A stretch of DNA of 64,000 bases from Pseudochelatococcus lubricantis (GTDB lineage: Bacteria > Pseudomonadota > Alphaproteobacteria > Rhizobiales > Beijerinckiaceae), in the NCBI RefSeq assembly GCF_042432495.1, contig NZ_JBHLXC010000012.1, positions 62,001 through 126,000 of the forward strand, written 5' to 3'. The position numbers and the translations under genes are program-made. Below the pieces are notes generated by a model, which saw nothing but the letters and a program-made list of their open reading frames with translations, did no database searches and was not told the origin of the DNA. How positions within the stretch are numbered: position 1 is the first letter of the stretch; each line of letters opens with the position of its first letter. Of the stretch, positions 61,614-64,000 are shown in pieces.

Positions 61614-62066
61614 TCAACCGGCGTCGTTCGGCGGCCAGTTCTGGGTGCGGATCTTGTTGGTCCACAGCAGGAAGTCGGCGAGTTCGCGCACCTCCTGATC
61701 CGTCAGGTTGAATTGCGGCATCTGGCGGCGCCCCGGCGTGCCCGACGGCTGCGCCTCCATCCAGCCCTTCAACGTCTGGAACGCCAGCTCGGGATCGTCC
61801 GCCACGTCCCAGCGCGTCATGATGTTGCCGAGTTCTGGCGCGAAATAGGCGCCCTCCCCGAGGATCGAATGGCAGTTCACGCAGGCGTGCTTCTCCCAAA
61901 GATGCTTGCCCGCAGCGACGCTGTCCGTCAGGCTGGCCCGATCCGTCGAGGTGTTGACGATGTAAAGATGGCTCTGCGCGGACAGGCCAATGAAAATGAT
62001 GATGAAGAACAGTGACCCGCCGTAAAAGATATTGCGGGCCATGCTCTTCGTCAGGACTTCGCGCAT
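61614..62066 (-). CDS. norC: Cytochrome-c-dependent NO reductase, cytochrome c subunit
   Basis: 150 residues from the ATG at 62066 (GGGAGACT upstream); a frame to 62192 is not supported. One N-terminal membrane anchor (NIFYGGSLFFIIIFIGLSA), then CVNCH at 62-66, EGAYFAPELGNIMTRW and a Met-containing RRQMPQFNLT. First gene of norCBQD. Confidence 0.95.
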   Translation of the reverse strand: MREVLTKSMARNIFYGGSLFFIIIFIGLSAQSHLYIVNTSTDRASLTDSVAAGKHLWEKHACVNCHSILGEGAYFAPELGNIMTRWDVADDPELAFQTLKGWMEAQPSGTPGRRQMPQFNLTDQEVRELADFLLWTNKIRTQNWPPNDAG

Positions 62067-62094
62067 GACGAGAGTCTCCCTCAACTGTTCCCGG

Positions 62095-62148
62095 TTGTTA
62101 GAGCGCCTCCCGGCCGGATATTTCATCTGATCGGAATGCGCTCTAACG
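62095..62148. repeat. Partial palindromic repeat in the nor promoter gap
   Basis: TAGAGCGCCTCCCGGCCGGA...TTTCATCTGATCGGAATGCG, then CTCTAA; its end matches the last part of copies B and D (ATCTGATCGGAACGCGCTCT). Arms TTAGAGCGC and GCGCTCTAA are inverted. It lies 30-80 nt before norC, where the promoter should be. Confidence 0.6.
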
Positions 62149-62236
62149 TGCCAGAAGCGGGGAGGAAGCGTCCTAACCAAAGTCAAGGACAATTGCTTTT
62201 ACGTATGAAAACCTTGCCTTTAGAGGAGACGCCGCA

Positions 62237-62458
62237 ATGGACGACCGCTGGCCGGTGTGGAAACTGGCAATATTGCTTTACGTATTCGCCGCCGCCGCGG
62301 TGGCAATCAACCTGTTCATGCTGAGCCTCATGCTGCAGGCGATCGGTTTCGCCGCTCTGTCGCCGGCGACGGCGCTGGCGCTCGCCGTCCCTCTCGGCGT
62401 GCCGGCGGCATGGGCGGCCGGGCGCTGGGTGCGCCATCTGCTGGATGAGGCGCAATAG
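62237..62458 (+). CDS. Small two-helix membrane protein divergent from norC
   Basis: 73 residues, GAGGAG upstream. Two membrane helices: LAILLYVFAAAAVAINLFMLSLMLQAIGF and ATALALAVPLGVPAAWAAGRWV, ends RHLLDEAQ. Its place opposite norCBQD, and its general look, fit the small membrane proteins known near nor genes (nnrT-like), but I cannot assign it with confidence. Convergent with ubiV, 12 nt apart. Confidence 0.68.
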   Translation: MDDRWPVWKLAILLYVFAAAAVAINLFMLSLMLQAIGFAALSPATALALAVPLGVPAAWAAGRWVRHLLDEAQ

Positions 62459-62470
62459 CCCCGCTTGTTT

Positions 62471-63430
62471 TCAGGCGTTCACGCCGTGTGCGGTATTGCG
62501 GGCGCGCGCCACCCAGGCCGCACCTTCCCGGCCTTCGTGAAAACCGTTCGACAGCGGCGCCGCCGGATAGACGGCGCGCAGGCGCGCGATGCCTTCGTCG
62601 GCATCGGTCCGGTCCGCCAGCACATCGTCGTGGATGCGCGCGACAGCGACCATGTCGCAGTGCTGGGGCGACAGCCGGAAGCGCGATACGCCCGCCTCCG
62701 CCAGATCGTGCAGCTCGCCCAGCAGCGACTGGCAGGTGTGCGAGACCGTCTGCACACCGTTGAGCGCCAGAAACGGCTGCCCGTCGAGCGTCAGCACCGG
62801 CAGCCCGTCGGGGTCGTCGCCGCAGACGAAACGGCAATTGTCCTTGATGTTCCCCTTCGAGCGCGCGTGGGCGCAGCGGGCGGAAATCGCCAGCGGCACG
62901 CGGCCGAAGGCGAAGACCTCGAAATCGACGCCCGGCACGTCGGCGACGATCCGGTTCACGGAGGCGGCGGGCAACTCCGGCGGCAGGCAGATGGCGTCCG
63001 CGCCCCGCGCAGCCAGCAGGCGCGCGGTTGCGCCGTTATAGACATTCACCATCGGACCCACGACATGCGGCCTGCCGCGCAGCATGCCGAGCGCCGAAAG
63101 ATCGTTCGCCTCGACCGGATAGGCGCTGCCGTCTATCGTGGCGCGCACGTGCCGGATTTCCCGGTCGATCGTCACCAGCGCCAGCGTGGAAAGGACGACC
63201 TGCTTGCCCGCCCCTTCCAGCCGGCCGATGACATCCGCGAGATACGGCTCGAAAAAATGCAGCCGCTTGGAACAGACGGTTTCGCCGATGTAGACATGGC
63301 TCACCGGCGCCTCGTCGGCGATGCGAAAGTAGAAGTCGCGCCACGTCTCGCCTTCCCACAGATAAAGCACAGGGCCGAGCGTGAGTGTTGGCTGCCGGGT
63401 TTCCACAGTGTTACCTCCAGCGTTTTTCAT
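62471..63430 (-). CDS. ubiV: UbiV, O2-independent ubiquinone biosynthesis
   Basis: 319 residues from the ATG at 63430; the longer frame to 63550 is shadow. U32 peptidase-like barrel: PVLYLWEGETWRDFYFRIAD, VYIGETVCSKR and the [4Fe-4S] cysteines in RCAHARSKGNIKDNCRFVCGDDPDG. UbiU-UbiV is an iron-sulfur pair that hydroxylates ubiquinone precursors without oxygen. It overlaps the ubiU end by 20 nt. Confidence 0.9.
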   Translation of the reverse strand: MKNAGGNTVETRQPTLTLGPVLYLWEGETWRDFYFRIADEAPVSHVYIGETVCSKRLHFFEPYLADVIGRLEGAGKQVVLSTLALVTIDREIRHVRATIDGSAYPVEANDLSALGMLRGRPHVVGPMVNVYNGATARLLAARGADAICLPPELPAASVNRIVADVPGVDFEVFAFGRVPLAISARCAHARSKGNIKDNCRFVCGDDPDGLPVLTLDGQPFLALNGVQTVSHTCQSLLGELHDLAEAGVSRFRLSPQHCDMVAVARIHDDVLADRTDADEGIARLRAVYPAAPLSNGFHEGREGAAWVARARNTAHGVNA

Positions 63431-64000
63431 AGGCGCCGGCGGTGGTGCGGTTGCCCTCGCTGAGCAGGCGCAGCCGGGCGAGTATCTTGCCGCGCTCCTC
63501 CGCGGAGGCGTCGAGCGCCCGCCGCAGGGTGGCGACGACTTCCGCCACATAGGCCTTGCCGCGCTGGCGGCCCTCGATCTTCAGCGCGCTCACGCCGGCG
63601 TCGCGCAGCCTGTCGATCTGGTCCATGACGTCGAGCGAGACCGGGTCCTCGAAGGCGTAGCCGTCCTTGTCCCCGACATGGAAGCGGCCCTTGCACAGGG
63701 TCGGATAGCCGGCCGCCTCGCCGGCCGGAAACCGGTTTATCGTGTAGTCGCCGAGCACCGATACCAGGGCATCGCCTTCGCGCCGGTATTGCACGTGGCT
63801 TGCCGGTGAGCAGACGCCGTTCATGTTGGGCGACCGGCCGGTGGCATAGGAGGAAAGCGAACAGCGCCCCTCTGCCATGACGCACAGCCCGCCGAAGACG
63901 AAAATCTCGATCTCGCAACGGATCTGGCGTGCGAGGCGGGCGATGTCATCGATGGTCAGCGTGCGCGGCAGCACGACCCGCCGTGCGCCGAAGGCATCGA
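63411..64000 (-). CDS. ubiU: UbiU, O2-independent ubiquinone biosynthesis, N-terminus off the right edge
   Basis: The frame is open to the window edge (DAFGARRVVLPRTLTIDDI at the edge), so only the C-terminal part is here, 196 residues. U32 signature CEIEIFVFGGLCVMAEGRCSLSSYATGRSPNMNGVCSPASHVQY with iron-sulfur cysteines, then SALKIEGRQRGKAYVAEVV. Partner of UbiV. UbiT is usually close and may lie beyond the edge. Confidence 0.9.
   Translation of the reverse strand, partial: DAFGARRVVLPRTLTIDDIARLARQIRCEIEIFVFGGLCVMAEGRCSLSSYATGRSPNMNGVCSPASHVQYRREGDALVSVLGDYTINRFPAGEAAGYPTLCKGRFHVGDKDGYAFEDPVSLDVMDQIDRLRDAGVSALKIEGRQRGKAYVAEVVATLRRALDASAEERGKILARLRLLSEGNRTTAGAYEKRWR

Noticed and set aside
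62161..62222. Possible FNR box before norC around TTGTCCTTGAC (minus strand)
   Set aside because: No CAA at the needed spacing on either strand.

Overview
The window is G+C-rich, tightly packed bacterial DNA. It most likely comes from an alphaproteobacterium of the Hyphomicrobiales (Rhizobiales) type. This rests on gene content and order (NirK/NirV, NorCBQD, NosRZDFYLX, NnrR- and DNR-type regulators, a roughly 530-residue isocitrate lyase beside a ScfR-type regulator, DUF3008, an HcnABC-like oxidoreductase) and on palindromic intergenic repeats of a kind common in that order. The genus cannot be fixed from the sequence. No rRNA, tRNA, CRISPR array, insertion sequence or phage gene was seen.

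Region 1 (1-29.7 kb) is mostly metabolic. In order it holds: a truncated MFS exporter; a secreted DUF1501/DUF1800 pair; a tripartite tricarboxylate transporter operon (tctCBA); a large Lhr helicase; a three-subunit HcnABC-like flavin/iron-sulfur amine or amino-acid oxidoreductase with a divergent LysR regulator and a D-amino-acid aminotransferase; a ScfR-like regulator divergent from isocitrate lyase; frmR-frmA formaldehyde detoxification with a visible FrmR operator; trehalose synthesis (otsA-otsB) next to a GH15 glucoamylase/trehalase-like gene; and a run of small stress-type proteins (CBS protein, DUF3008, short basic peptides) with a glutathione-synthase-like ATP-grasp enzyme.

Region 2 (29.7-64 kb) is a denitrification and anaerobiosis island. 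It contains: nnrS with small accessory genes; pseudoazurin; a degenerate ferritin-like gene; nosRZDFYLX with overlapping or closely abutting cistrons; a convergent operon of TonB receptor, ABC transporter and a second NnrS; an anaerobic ribonucleotide reductase operon whose NrdD is split so that the glycyl-radical domain is a separate 67-residue ORF; the NO sensor NsrR; a tandem DUF2249 protein; nirK-nirV; two Crp/Fnr regulators lacking FNR iron-sulfur cysteines; norCBQD; and ubiV-ubiU for oxygen-independent ubiquinone synthesis, running off the right edge.

The island is tied together by DNA sites readable by eye. TTG-N8-CAA boxes (FNR/NnrR/DNR type) lie before azu, nosR, nrdD/TonB, nirK and the nsrR-DUF2249 gap. 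23-bp sites resembling the NsrR operator lie before nnrS, azu, nosR, the TonB receptor and in the nsrR-DUF2249 gap. Two NrdR boxes 31 bp apart lie before nrdD. The most unusual items are the split NrdD, the apparently NO-controlled TonB/ABC/NnrS import operon of unknown substrate, and a 600-nt regulatory gap that may hold an unannotated RNA.
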